64,000 nucleotides of DNA from NCBI RefSeq assembly GCF_001421165.1, contig NZ_LMKB01000001.1, positions 171,259 through 235,258 on the forward strand, written 5' to 3'. How positions within the stretch are numbered: the first letter of the stretch is position 1; each line of letters begins with the position of its first letter. This document shows, one piece after another, positions 45,501 to 51,832 of the stretch. The notes beneath the pieces were generated by a model that worked only from the letters and a program-made list of their open reading frames with translations, was not told where the DNA came from and did not search any database. Source of the DNA: Frigoribacterium sp. Leaf8 (GTDB lineage: Bacteria > Actinomycetota > Actinomycetes > Actinomycetales > Microbacteriaceae). Both the position numbers and the translations under genes were made by a program.

Positions 45501-46976
45501 CCGCACCGCCCGCCGGCGAGAGTCGATCTCGGCCCCGAGCTCGGCGATGCGGCGGGCGACGGTCTCGGCGTCGTTGCCGACCCAGGCGACGGCTGGACGA
45601 CCGTTCTCGGGACGGGCATGGGGGACATGGGCCAGCCAGGACCAGTCGTCGCCCGCAGCGTGTTCGGTCAGGACGACCAACCGCACGTCGCGGGGGCTCT
45701 GGGCGACGGCGAGCTGAGCCAGCATCCACGCGACGAGAGGTCTGGCGTGTTCGGATCGGCCGGCCACCCCGACGACCCCGTGGTCGGCCAGATCGACGGT
45801 GACGGGCACGTCGACCGCGGGGCGAGCGACGGTCCGACGGTGCTCGAGTTCGGCCGGGTCCTCGATGGTGACACCCGAGGGCAGATCTGCCGTGCCGATC
45901 CTGACGCGCAGGTGGTCCGGATCGTCACGACGGCGTTCCCACAACCGTGAGCGACGCCGGGCGGCGATGTCGAGCACGGTGGCGGCGTCGGGACTGAGGT
46001 GTCGCAACTCGCGCTGCAGCTGCCGCACGGCGCTCTCGGCATCCGCCGCCACCGCCTCCTTCGTGGCCTGATGGTCGGCGAGGCGTTGCCGGTGCGAGAC
46101 CTTCCCGTTGCGCTTGTCGTAGAGGTGGTTGCCCATCATGACCACCGGCGACATGAGCCCGAAGGCGAGGAAGGCGACGTTCCCGAACACGCTGACCATG
46201 ACGACGGCCATCAGCATCGGCGCCAGCGCCGCGACGATCGGCAGGGGCCGCTTCGCACCCTGTTGGGGTTCGGCGGGGAACCGGAACGTCGTGGTCGGCG
46301 GTTCCGGCAGGAGGCGCGGTGGGCGTGCGTGGTCGAGGGTGCCTCCCCCCTCGCTCACGGTGATGGCGGCAGACGGCCGCCCGGCCGGTGCGACGGCGAG
46401 GAGGACGTCGCCGATCGTGATGACGCAGTGTTCGTCGACCACGGCCGTGCCGAGGGCGGGAACCCGGTCGACGAGGACGAGTGGCCCGCGCGCTTCGTCG
46501 TCGGACTCGGGGAAGGCGTCTGCCGTGGGGGTCAGCGTGAAGCGTCCGGCGCCGTCGAGTTCGATCGTCGCGACGATCGGCGGCACCCGCGCGTCGTCGA
46601 GCCTCACGCCTGCGTCGGGATCGCTTCCGAGGTGCACGAGCCCGACGTCGACGACGTGGATCGTCCCTGCCCCGCGGCCTCCGATGATGCGGATGGTGGG
46701 CAGATCGGCAGGCGAACGGAGGTGCGTCGCGGGGCCGCCGAAGCCGACGACGGCGCCGTCGAGCAGGACTCCCGAACTCATGCGCGCGGTCGGGTCGACC
46801 GGCACCCCGTCGACCGTGATGCTCCCGGCCTCAGCGGGCGGGGCGTGACCCGAGTGACCCAGCGACGACGCGAGGTGCCGCGCCACGGCGTCGACGGTGG
46901 TGTCCGGATCGACCAGGACCGAGCGGTCCGCCCGGTGGCCCGTCGGGACGTGCAGGACGGTGACGCTCAGCCTCAC
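42543..46976 (-). CDS. EccC/EssC-type FtsK-SpoIIIE ATPase of a type VII secretion system
   Basis: This is the motor of the secretion locus, 1477 residues. The N-terminal region (1-200) looks like a ubiquitin-like beta-grasp segment followed by an FHA-like domain, as in EssC. Two adjacent membrane helices lie at about 245-282. Three ATPase domains follow. Domain 1 has an intact Walker A (GTTGSGKSE, about 660) and Walker B (LLIVIDEFA). Domain 2 (VVGAPRTGRS, about 1003) and domain 3 (VTGPPKSGRS, about 1295) have Arg instead of the Walker A Lys. That probably weakens or abolishes hydrolysis there. The GTG start overlaps the preceding stop (GTGA). No eccB, eccD, eccE or mycP gene is present. Confidence 0.92.
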   Translation of the reverse strand: MRLSVTVLHVPTGHRADRSVLVDPDTTVDAVARHLASSLGHSGHAPPAEAGSITVDGVPVDPTARMSSGVLLDGAVVGFGGPATHLRSPADLPTIRIIGGRGAGTIHVVDVGLVHLGSDPDAGVRLDDARVPPIVATIELDGAGRFTLTPTADAFPESDDEARGPLVLVDRVPALGTAVVDEHCVITIGDVLLAVAPAGRPSAAITVSEGGGTLDHARPPRLLPEPPTTTFRFPAEPQQGAKRPLPIVAALAPMLMAVVMVSVFGNVAFLAFGLMSPVVMMGNHLYDKRNGKVSHRQRLADHQATKEAVAADAESAVRQLQRELRHLSPDAATVLDIAARRRSRLWERRRDDPDHLRVRIGTADLPSGVTIEDPAELEHRRTVARPAVDVPVTVDLADHGVVGVAGRSEHARPLVAWMLAQLAVAQSPRDVRLVVLTEHAAGDDWSWLAHVPHARPENGRPAVAWVGNDAETVARRIAELGAEIDSRRRAVRESQGTLRAATDIVLVVDGARRLRALPGLVRVLRDGPSVGVYAVCVDAERRSLPEECVAVVTCGLARHSLDVHRTADVREVKADLLPVGWFEAVARAVAPVVDVDDGDGTGGLPARSRLLDVLQLEPPTVEAVLDRWARTGPTTEVVIGDSLDGPFAFDLRRDGPHGLVAGTTGSGKSELLQSMVASLAAANTPEWMTFVLVDYKGGAAFRDFAPLPHTVGMVTDLDTHLVERALHSLGAELRRREHLLADAGAKDLEDYVEGAVGDDARPPLPRLLIVIDEFASMVRELPDFVTGLVNIAQRGRSLGIHLVLATQRPTGVVTGDIRANTNLRIALRVTDAGESSDVIDAGDAAGISKSTPGRAFVRLGASALVPFQAGRVGGRRPGAVAEVVPEVWSSPLDWRDLGRVVAEPPPRTTTESVGRTDLAELVDALAAACTRLGIPRPHRPWLDALPDRLVLDDLAGSRTGSDVDVCVPGDVAVLPFGRQDFPAEQHQAPAALDLQTLGHLFVVGAPRTGRSQVLRTVAASLADRTSCADVHLYGIDCGSGALLPLESLPHVGAVVQRTQLDRVRRLLTKLVDETYRRQQVFAAGGHAGVVEQRRASPEGDRLPHLVVMIDRWEGFTGSFAEIEHGKLVDQVGVLLREGAAVGLHVLVTGDRQLVAGRLAALVDDKLLLRLTDRADYALAGLNARALPDVLPPGRGFTAETSIETQVALIDAEATGQAQAEALRRRAASAAHRDRDVPAARRPFRVDELAGPISFDDAWSRRGAADPASVFALIGVGGDDLVPWGPDLADGPGSYVVTGPPKSGRSTVLVAVVRSLTAQRIGVVVVAPRRSPLRALEGLPGVVAVITTRTVEEALLAPFFADADGPRVLVIDDGEHLKDCPAGEWLAEFLRSCPDTGRALVVAGTTGEVLSGWAGWQVDVRNNRCGAVLSPQLPNEGDQVGLRLTKSDLADRPTPGFALVDDGSGRAVRVQVPFDRAG

Positions 46977-47581
46977 GCGGCGGGCACCACGCTGATGTCG
47001 TCCACGAACACGTCGACTTCGTCGATCATGCCGAGGACGCCCTCCGGCCCGCCGACCTGGCAGGTGACGCGGAGATCGTACGGCTCGGCCCGGAAGGCGT
47101 AGACGAGCGTGGCGTGGAGGCCGGCGTCGCCGTCGCCGTCGACGGCCGCGTACCGCACGCCTCGGAGCCCCTGCCCGAGACCGCTCGCCTCGACCTGCTC
47201 GACGACGGGAGGCTCGACCGCGGCGACGTCGCTGTCGAAGACCATGGCCCGGAGGGCGACATCACGATCGCCTTCGACGAACCCGTACTGGACGCGCAGC
47301 AGCGACGGAGGGGTCGCGATGTCCGGCAGGTAGAGGTACCGGCGTTCGTCCTCGGGCGACCAGCGCGCGAGGGCCGAGAGCACCTCCGTCAGCCAGGACC
47401 GGGAGGCGCGGGTGGACACCTCGGACCGCTCGGCCACGGTACGCATGGTCGCCTTGATCCACGACCGCGGCGCGCGGTGACCGTCATGCGGCCAGGAGGT
47501 CGGAAGGGCCACCCAGGTCTCGGGGTCGTGCCCGATGAGGATGTCGAAGTCGGTGGTGGCGTCGGTGTCGGTTTCGGTCAC
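46973..47581 (-). CDS. Type VII locus protein of unknown function (202 aa)
   Basis: I do not recognise the family. The soluble, beta-rich product has no signal peptide or membrane helix. It begins TDFDILIGHDPETWVALPTSWP and ends MIDEVDVFVDDISVVPAA. Its stop overlaps the ATPase gene start, and it shares general features (a V/I-rich strand followed by a short P-rich turn) with the next gene upstream. It may be a cytoplasmic chaperone or adaptor for secreted substrates; this is inference from position only. The GTG start lacks a clear ribosome-binding site. Confidence 0.65.
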   Translation of the reverse strand: MTETDTDATTDFDILIGHDPETWVALPTSWPHDGHRAPRSWIKATMRTVAERSEVSTRASRSWLTEVLSALARWSPEDERRYLYLPDIATPPSLLRVQYGFVEGDRDVALRAMVFDSDVAAVEPPVVEQVEASGLGQGLRGVRYAAVDGDGDAGLHATLVYAFRAEPYDLRVTCQVGGPEGVLGMIDEVDVFVDDISVVPAA

Positions 47582-47615
47582 GGTGCAGGTCGCTTTCTGT
47601 GGCAGTCGAGGGGGT

Positions 47616-48368
47616 TCAGGCGAGGGGCCGGTCGGTGACGAGGCGCCCTTCGGCGTCACGCCAGCGGAAGGTGCTGAGCATGGCGTCGAAGACGTCGGTG
47701 ACGGCGTCGACGATGCGGGTTCGCGCGTCGATGTCGGACCCGGCGTCGGCGTCGGCGTCGCCCGGCGCGGCCGACGCGGCCGACGCATCGGTCGCTGAGC
47801 CGATGGTGAGGACGAGGGTGAGCAGTCGGTCGTCATGACCGGCGACTCGCGTGAGGACGGTCCGACGGCGGAGGGGCGTCAGGTCGGCGACCTCGTCGGG
47901 TGCGGCACGGTCGTCCTGCGCCGGGGCTTCAGCTGCGGGGTCGGTCCAGACCACCGCCGGGTCGCCGGCGAGGACGATCGGAGCCGCCCCGTGGGTGGCG
48001 ACGCGTCGCAGCAGCAGCCGGTCGAGGTCGGCATGCGCGGACCGGGTGACGGGCACGGACGCGACGACGATCGAGCACACGATGTCGGTGCCGGGCAGCG
48101 GGCCCGCACTGAGGTACGAGTCGAGCACACGGCCGTTGACGTCGGCCGCGAGCGCACGCCCGAGTGCCGACCCGAACCGCATCCGCCAGTCGTCGGGGGC
48201 CGTTCCGGTTCCGGGTGCGGGCTGGTCTCCCAGCTGCTCGGCGACGAACGCCGCTGCGTCAGGCGCGTCCATTCCACCCGGCACCCGGACGAACCCCGGA
48301 GGCACGACGATCGAATACGACGCCGCCACCGTCCCGGCCGTCCGCCCCACGCGCCCCGGGCCGCTCAC
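47616..48368 (-). CDS. Type VII locus protein of unknown function (250 aa)
   Basis: This soluble protein begins with SYSIVVPPGFVRVPGGMDAPDAAAFVAEQL and ends in a D/A-rich loop and helix (DARTRIVDAVTDVFDAMLSTFRW). No motif is recognised. The GTG at 48368 has AGGA six bases upstream and overlaps the stop of the membrane-protein gene by four bases. Codon use is of the normal high-GC type, in contrast to the gene before it. A role as adaptor or chaperone of the secretion system is possible. Confidence 0.7.
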   Translation of the reverse strand: MSGPGRVGRTAGTVAASYSIVVPPGFVRVPGGMDAPDAAAFVAEQLGDQPAPGTGTAPDDWRMRFGSALGRALAADVNGRVLDSYLSAGPLPGTDIVCSIVVASVPVTRSAHADLDRLLLRRVATHGAAPIVLAGDPAVVWTDPAAEAPAQDDRAAPDEVADLTPLRRRTVLTRVAGHDDRLLTLVLTIGSATDASAASAAPGDADADAGSDIDARTRIVDAVTDVFDAMLSTFRWRDAEGRLVTDRPLA

Positions 48369-48952
48369 GGAATGTCCTTCGGGTTCGTGCTGGCTGAACA
48401 CGATGGACGATTCTCGGCGAGGGGCACCTCTGCCTGAGCCCGTGTCTTCTCGCGTCCGTGTTTTCTCTTTCGCTGCAGAAAGACGATTCCCAAACCGATG
48501 AAGGCGACGAACTCCGCGAGGAATAGACCTACGGCTAAAGCCGAATCGCGCGGCCAGTCTGCGGACCTTCTGAAGAGATCTCCGAAGACCCAGGCGTATC
48601 CAGCGCTGAGCCCGCACCAGAACGCCAAAACCCAGGGATGCATGGTGTAGGGGACATCGAAGCCCCCTCGTCGTAGGAGATGGACGGCAACCAGCGCCAG
48701 CCCTATTGCCGAAACCCAGAAGGGAAAACTAGGCCAGGGAGCGGGGGGCCAATTCTGTCCCGCTTCGAAAAGGGATTTGCCCGCAGGGTTCACGCGGAGA
48801 TTACCGCCCTGCGGAATGGCGATGAGACCGAGGGTGAGGCGCATCGCCTGTGAATAGACAGCCGGCGTGATAGCCAAGGCCCCGGCGATGACGGGCAGGA
48901 GCCCGTCTAGTCGCTGACGCGGCGACACCACTGCGACTCGTCGGCCCGCCAT
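48365..48952 (-). CDS. Four-helix membrane protein, candidate immunity protein
   Basis: The 195-residue product has about four hydrophobic segments (near residues 14-45, 79-96, 107-128 and 141-160) and a basic, then acidic, C-terminal tail. No family is recognised. G+C is much lower than in its neighbours (32 of 60 bases at 48481-48540). Its ATG overlaps the stop of the putative effector by one base (TGATG). A small membrane protein directly after a type VII effector with a low-GC C-terminus fits an immunity protein, but this is inferred from position and composition. A longer start at 48982 is in frame and less likely. Confidence 0.6.
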   Translation of the reverse strand: MAGRRVAVVSPRQRLDGLLPVIAGALAITPAVYSQAMRLTLGLIAIPQGGNLRVNPAGKSLFEAGQNWPPAPWPSFPFWVSAIGLALVAVHLLRRGGFDVPYTMHPWVLAFWCGLSAGYAWVFGDLFRRSADWPRDSALAVGLFLAEFVAFIGLGIVFLQRKRKHGREKTRAQAEVPLAENRPSCSASTNPKDIP

Positions 48953-50217
48953 CAGAGTTGAGTGCCCGGCGACATACGCCACGTGCTCTGCGAGCCCTTG
49001 GATTCTTGCATCTGCCTCATGCCCAGCTGCGTCGCGTCGCTCAACCCGCGCAAGTGGTCGAAGGACTGTAACCCCCGCGCCACATTGAGGCGGACCATCA
49101 CACGTGAGACTTCGGAAGCATCATCAGCCAGCGCACCCGGCCGACTGGCCCTCATGAAATGAAGCATGCGACCGACGTCGGCGTCACCTAACCCCTTGAC
49201 GAGCGACCAGTCACCTAACCCGGGGCGGGCGCGCTGCCAACTCCTGCTCACGGACCCGAAGGCGAGCCCCTTCGAGTAGCCCTGCGAAACTAGGTGGTTC
49301 GCTCTCGTCCGAGCAAGTCCCGCCATCATGCCGCGAGCCGAACCTACGGCGAGACCTCCGAGCCCCATGGTCACGACTGAGAGGCCAGCAAGGGCGACGT
49401 CGGTCCAGGTGCCTGTTCCTGCGGTCGCTCGAGCTGCCGTGATGGCAAATGAGGCGAGGACAACTATGGCGGCCAATATGTTGACTCCTGGTATGAGGAG
49501 AGCAATGGCTGCCAGCCCCACCCCGACGACAGTCAAGACGTCCAGCAGCGTGCTGATCCACGAGTCGTTCTCCTCCATCCACTTCTGGAAGGCGGCGAAG
49601 CCGGCGTCCCACGCGCCTCCGAGGTCGTCCCAGAGGGTGTCGGCGAGGCCGTCGTCGGTGGCGTCGTCGATCCTCGCGATGGCAGCCGTCGCGGCGGTCT
49701 CGACGGACGTGTGTGCGTCTGTGAGGCGGCGCGCGTAGAGGGTGACCCGGCCCCGCGCCTCCTCGGCTTTCGTGCGCTGCGCCGCGGCCTGGTCGAGGTG
49801 CTCCTGCTTCGTCACCTCGTCGGTGGCCACCAGCGCGAAGTGCTCGTACCGCTCGACCAGCTTCTCGGCTGCGGCGAGGTCGTCGACGGCATCTCGGTGG
49901 TTCGCCAGGGCCGGCGCAGCTGCCTCTTGGGCCAGCGACAATTCGGACGCGTACGCCTTGAGCGCAGCCCCCGTTTCTCCGTATCGTCCCTCGGCCTTGC
50001 CGAGACTCGCGGAGACCGCCTCGGCCTTGACCACGAACGCGTCCAGGGCGTCGCTGGACGACGACCCCGTCTCGAGCGATCGCAGCTTCGCTGCCGCACC
50101 TCGGATCGAGGCCGCCACCGACTCGTAATGGCTCGCCATGGAGTTCAACAGCACCGGGTCGCCCGACACCGCAACCAGCGAATCGGCCGCCACACCGGCG
50201 AGCGTGCCGGCCGTCAT
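48952..50217 (-). CDS. Putative type VII effector with WXG-like N-terminus and low-GC C-terminal half
   Basis: The 421-residue protein starts with about 185 residues of alpha-helical, Ala/Glu-rich sequence resembling WXG/LXG targeting modules. The motif LWDDLGGAWDAGF follows at 195-207. Hydrophobic segments come next (222-265 and 275-295), then a C-terminal region of about 120 residues with no known motif (DWSLVKGLGDADVGRMLHF, MVRLNVARGLQSFDHLRG). G+C is about 70% up to near 49600 (residue 206) and about 52% beyond, so the C-terminal half looks acquired. Its ATG overlaps the WXG100 gene stop. It could be a polymorphic toxin whose last domain was exchanged, with the next gene as immunity protein. 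Toxin activity is not shown by the sequence. Confidence 0.68.
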   Translation of the reverse strand: MTAGTLAGVAADSLVAVSGDPVLLNSMASHYESVAASIRGAAAKLRSLETGSSSSDALDAFVVKAEAVSASLGKAEGRYGETGAALKAYASELSLAQEAAAPALANHRDAVDDLAAAEKLVERYEHFALVATDEVTKQEHLDQAAAQRTKAEEARGRVTLYARRLTDAHTSVETAATAAIARIDDATDDGLADTLWDDLGGAWDAGFAAFQKWMEENDSWISTLLDVLTVVGVGLAAIALLIPGVNILAAIVVLASFAITAARATAGTGTWTDVALAGLSVVTMGLGGLAVGSARGMMAGLARTRANHLVSQGYSKGLAFGSVSRSWQRARPGLGDWSLVKGLGDADVGRMLHFMRASRPGALADDASEVSRVMVRLNVARGLQSFDHLRGLSDATQLGMRQMQESKGSQSTWRMSPGTQL

Positions 50218-50510
50218 CTGTCGCCCCCGACCAAGACGCCCTCGAGTTCTCCGTCGACCTCGGTGAAGGTCTCGTCGATCGTCGACAACGCCGTGCCCAG
50301 CTCGGTGATCTGCTCGGCGAGCTTCGCCCGCCGGTCGTTCCAGTTCGTCGCGAACGACGTGACCTTCGCCGCCAGCCGGACGTGCCCGCAAGCCTCGGCC
50401 GTGGCCGACACCGAGGAGTCGTTCGACTCGAACTCGGTCTTCACGGTGGCCAGGTCGGCGAGCAACGCCTCGAGACCCGCACCGTCGATGTTGAGGCTCG
50501 TTCGAGCCAT
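50214..50510 (-). CDS. WXG100-like protein 2
   Basis: The 98-residue helical-hairpin protein begins ARTSLNIDGAGLEALLADLATVKTEFESNDS, with the mid-protein turn ATNWNDRRAKL in place of the canonical W-x-G. It is probably a partner or targeting subunit for the larger effector, whose start it overlaps by four bases (ATGA). ATG 50510 has GGAGG upstream. Confidence 0.75.
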   Translation of the reverse strand: MARTSLNIDGAGLEALLADLATVKTEFESNDSSVSATAEACGHVRLAAKVTSFATNWNDRRAKLAEQITELGTALSTIDETFTEVDGELEGVLVGGDR

Positions 50511-50590
50511 GAGGTCCTCCCCTCGTGCCGGAAGCCGGAGCGCGTCGCGTCTCACCGCGACCCGCCCCGGCCGTCCCTGTGTGTGGTCGG

Positions 50591-50884
50591 TCAGCCCAGG
50601 CTGCTGGCGAGCTGCTGGTCGGCGCCCTCGAGGGTGCTGGCCGCGTTCTCGAGGAACGTCGCCATGCTCTCGACCGCCGAGATCGTCTTCGACGCCCCGG
50701 TCGTGAACTCGGTGTACGTCGCGTCGAATGCCTTCGACGACTTGTCGGTCACGTAGCCCGAGCCGACGAGGTTGTCGATCTGCGACTTCATCTGACCCAG
50801 CTGGTCTTCGATCGCACGCTGCCCGTTGCGCAGCTGGGTGGCCTGCGTGCGCAGGTCGTCGTAGGTGACGGTGACATTGGCCAT
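50591..50884 (-). CDS. WXG100-family secreted protein
   Basis: This 97-residue helical hairpin should be a secreted substrate or structural partner of the type VII system. The sequence is typical: DDLRTQATQLRNGQRAIEDQLGQ, central turn LVGSGYVTDKSS where Gly-Tyr replaces the canonical W-x-G, then AFDATYTEFTTGASKTISAVESMATFL. It is the first gene of the locus, divergent from the FHA gene. Confidence 0.88.
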   Translation of the reverse strand: MANVTVTYDDLRTQATQLRNGQRAIEDQLGQMKSQIDNLVGSGYVTDKSSKAFDATYTEFTTGASKTISAVESMATFLENAASTLEGADQQLASSLG

Positions 50885-50986
50885 GAGGTGGTCCCTCTCG
50901 TTGGTGGTGCCGACCGGTCGGTCGGACTCGACCAATATGTCATGCCTGATAGTTTGCGTAACGGTTCTCCACAGATCGGAGTCGAC

Positions 50987-51832
50987 ATGCGTCGCAAGAA
51001 GGACAAGCCCAGGAGGCGCGAGCAACACCCGACGCCACCTCCGGTGATCACCGCCGAGACGATTCGTGAGCAACGCGCCGCAGGGCTGCTCTCGCGCGTC
51101 ACCACCCTGCCCCTCCAGCCGCCCGCACCGATCGTGACGTCCCCTCCCCCGCCGACCCGCGCCTCCTCGGGGTTCGTCGTCGAGGAGCGCCGAAGCGGGC
51201 CGGCGCAGCAGGCTCCCGTCATCCCGGAGAGCACGGGACCGTCCGCCGCCGCACCCCCCGCGCCCCTCGCGCCCCTCGCGCCCCGCGCTGCCCCGATCCC
51301 TCACGCGCCGCAGTTTGCCGCCACCACCCCGAGGCGGTCAGCCCCCGATCAGCCGGCCGGCGGTGACGCGGTGCCACCCGTTCCCGATCTCGAGGCGACG
51401 ACGGTGCGCCCTCGGCACTACGGCCTGCGGCTGCCGGACGAGAGCGTCGTCCCCGTCACACGGCGCGCGATCGTCGTCGGGCGTCGCACCGACCGCCCCC
51501 TGCCCGTTCCGACCGACGCGGATGTCGTGGCGCTCGACGACGCCGGCCGATCGTTGTCTCGCCATCACGTCTCGATCGCGATCGGGGCCGACGCGGCCGT
51601 CTGGGTTACCGATCTCGGCTCGGGAAACGGCACCACCCTCGTGTCGCCCAGCGGCGAGGTCACTGAACTCGAGGCTCACACCCCGGCGCGCGCCCGGGTC
51701 GGATCGCTGCTGTCGATCGGCGACCACAGCGTGACGGTCGTCCGGCACCGACCCGAGAGCGACACGACCGCGGCCCTCCTGCCTTCCAGGACACACGACA
51801 CGACCTCTCGCGAGAACGCGAAAGGGGGCTAG
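50987..51832 (+). CDS. FHA-domain protein
   Basis: The product of 281 residues has a Pro/Ala-rich, disordered N-terminal region and a C-terminal FHA domain (AIVVGRRTD, SLSRHHVSIA, DLGSGNGTTL), which binds phosphothreonine peptides. FHA proteins often regulate type VII systems through Ser/Thr kinases, and this one is divergent from the WXG100 gene. ATG 50987 has GGAG five bases upstream. Its stop overlaps the pcrA stop on the other strand (CTAG, 51829-51832). Confidence 0.88.
   Translation: MRRKKDKPRRREQHPTPPPVITAETIREQRAAGLLSRVTTLPLQPPAPIVTSPPPPTRASSGFVVEERRSGPAQQAPVIPESTGPSAAAPPAPLAPLAPRAAPIPHAPQFAATTPRRSAPDQPAGGDAVPPVPDLEATTVRPRHYGLRLPDESVVPVTRRAIVVGRRTDRPLPVPTDADVVALDDAGRSLSRHHVSIAIGADAAVWVTDLGSGNGTTLVSPSGEVTELEAHTPARARVGSLLSIGDHSVTVVRHRPESDTTAALLPSRTHDTTSRENAKGG
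51153..51166 (-). repeat. Exact copy of dispersed 14-mer inside the FHA gene
   Basis: The plus strand reads CGACCCGCGCCTCC, translated P-T-R-A-S within the disordered Pro-rich region. Confidence 0.8.

Noticed and set aside
42504-45950. An 1148-codon open frame opposite the secretion ATPase gene
   Set aside because: It is the complement of a clearly conserved ATPase. Its product is His/Asp/Arg-rich with no fold.
50214-50555. A longer start for WXG100-like protein 2 at 50555
   Set aside because: The extra 15 residues are not part of the family, and a strong GGAGG site serves the ATG at 50510.
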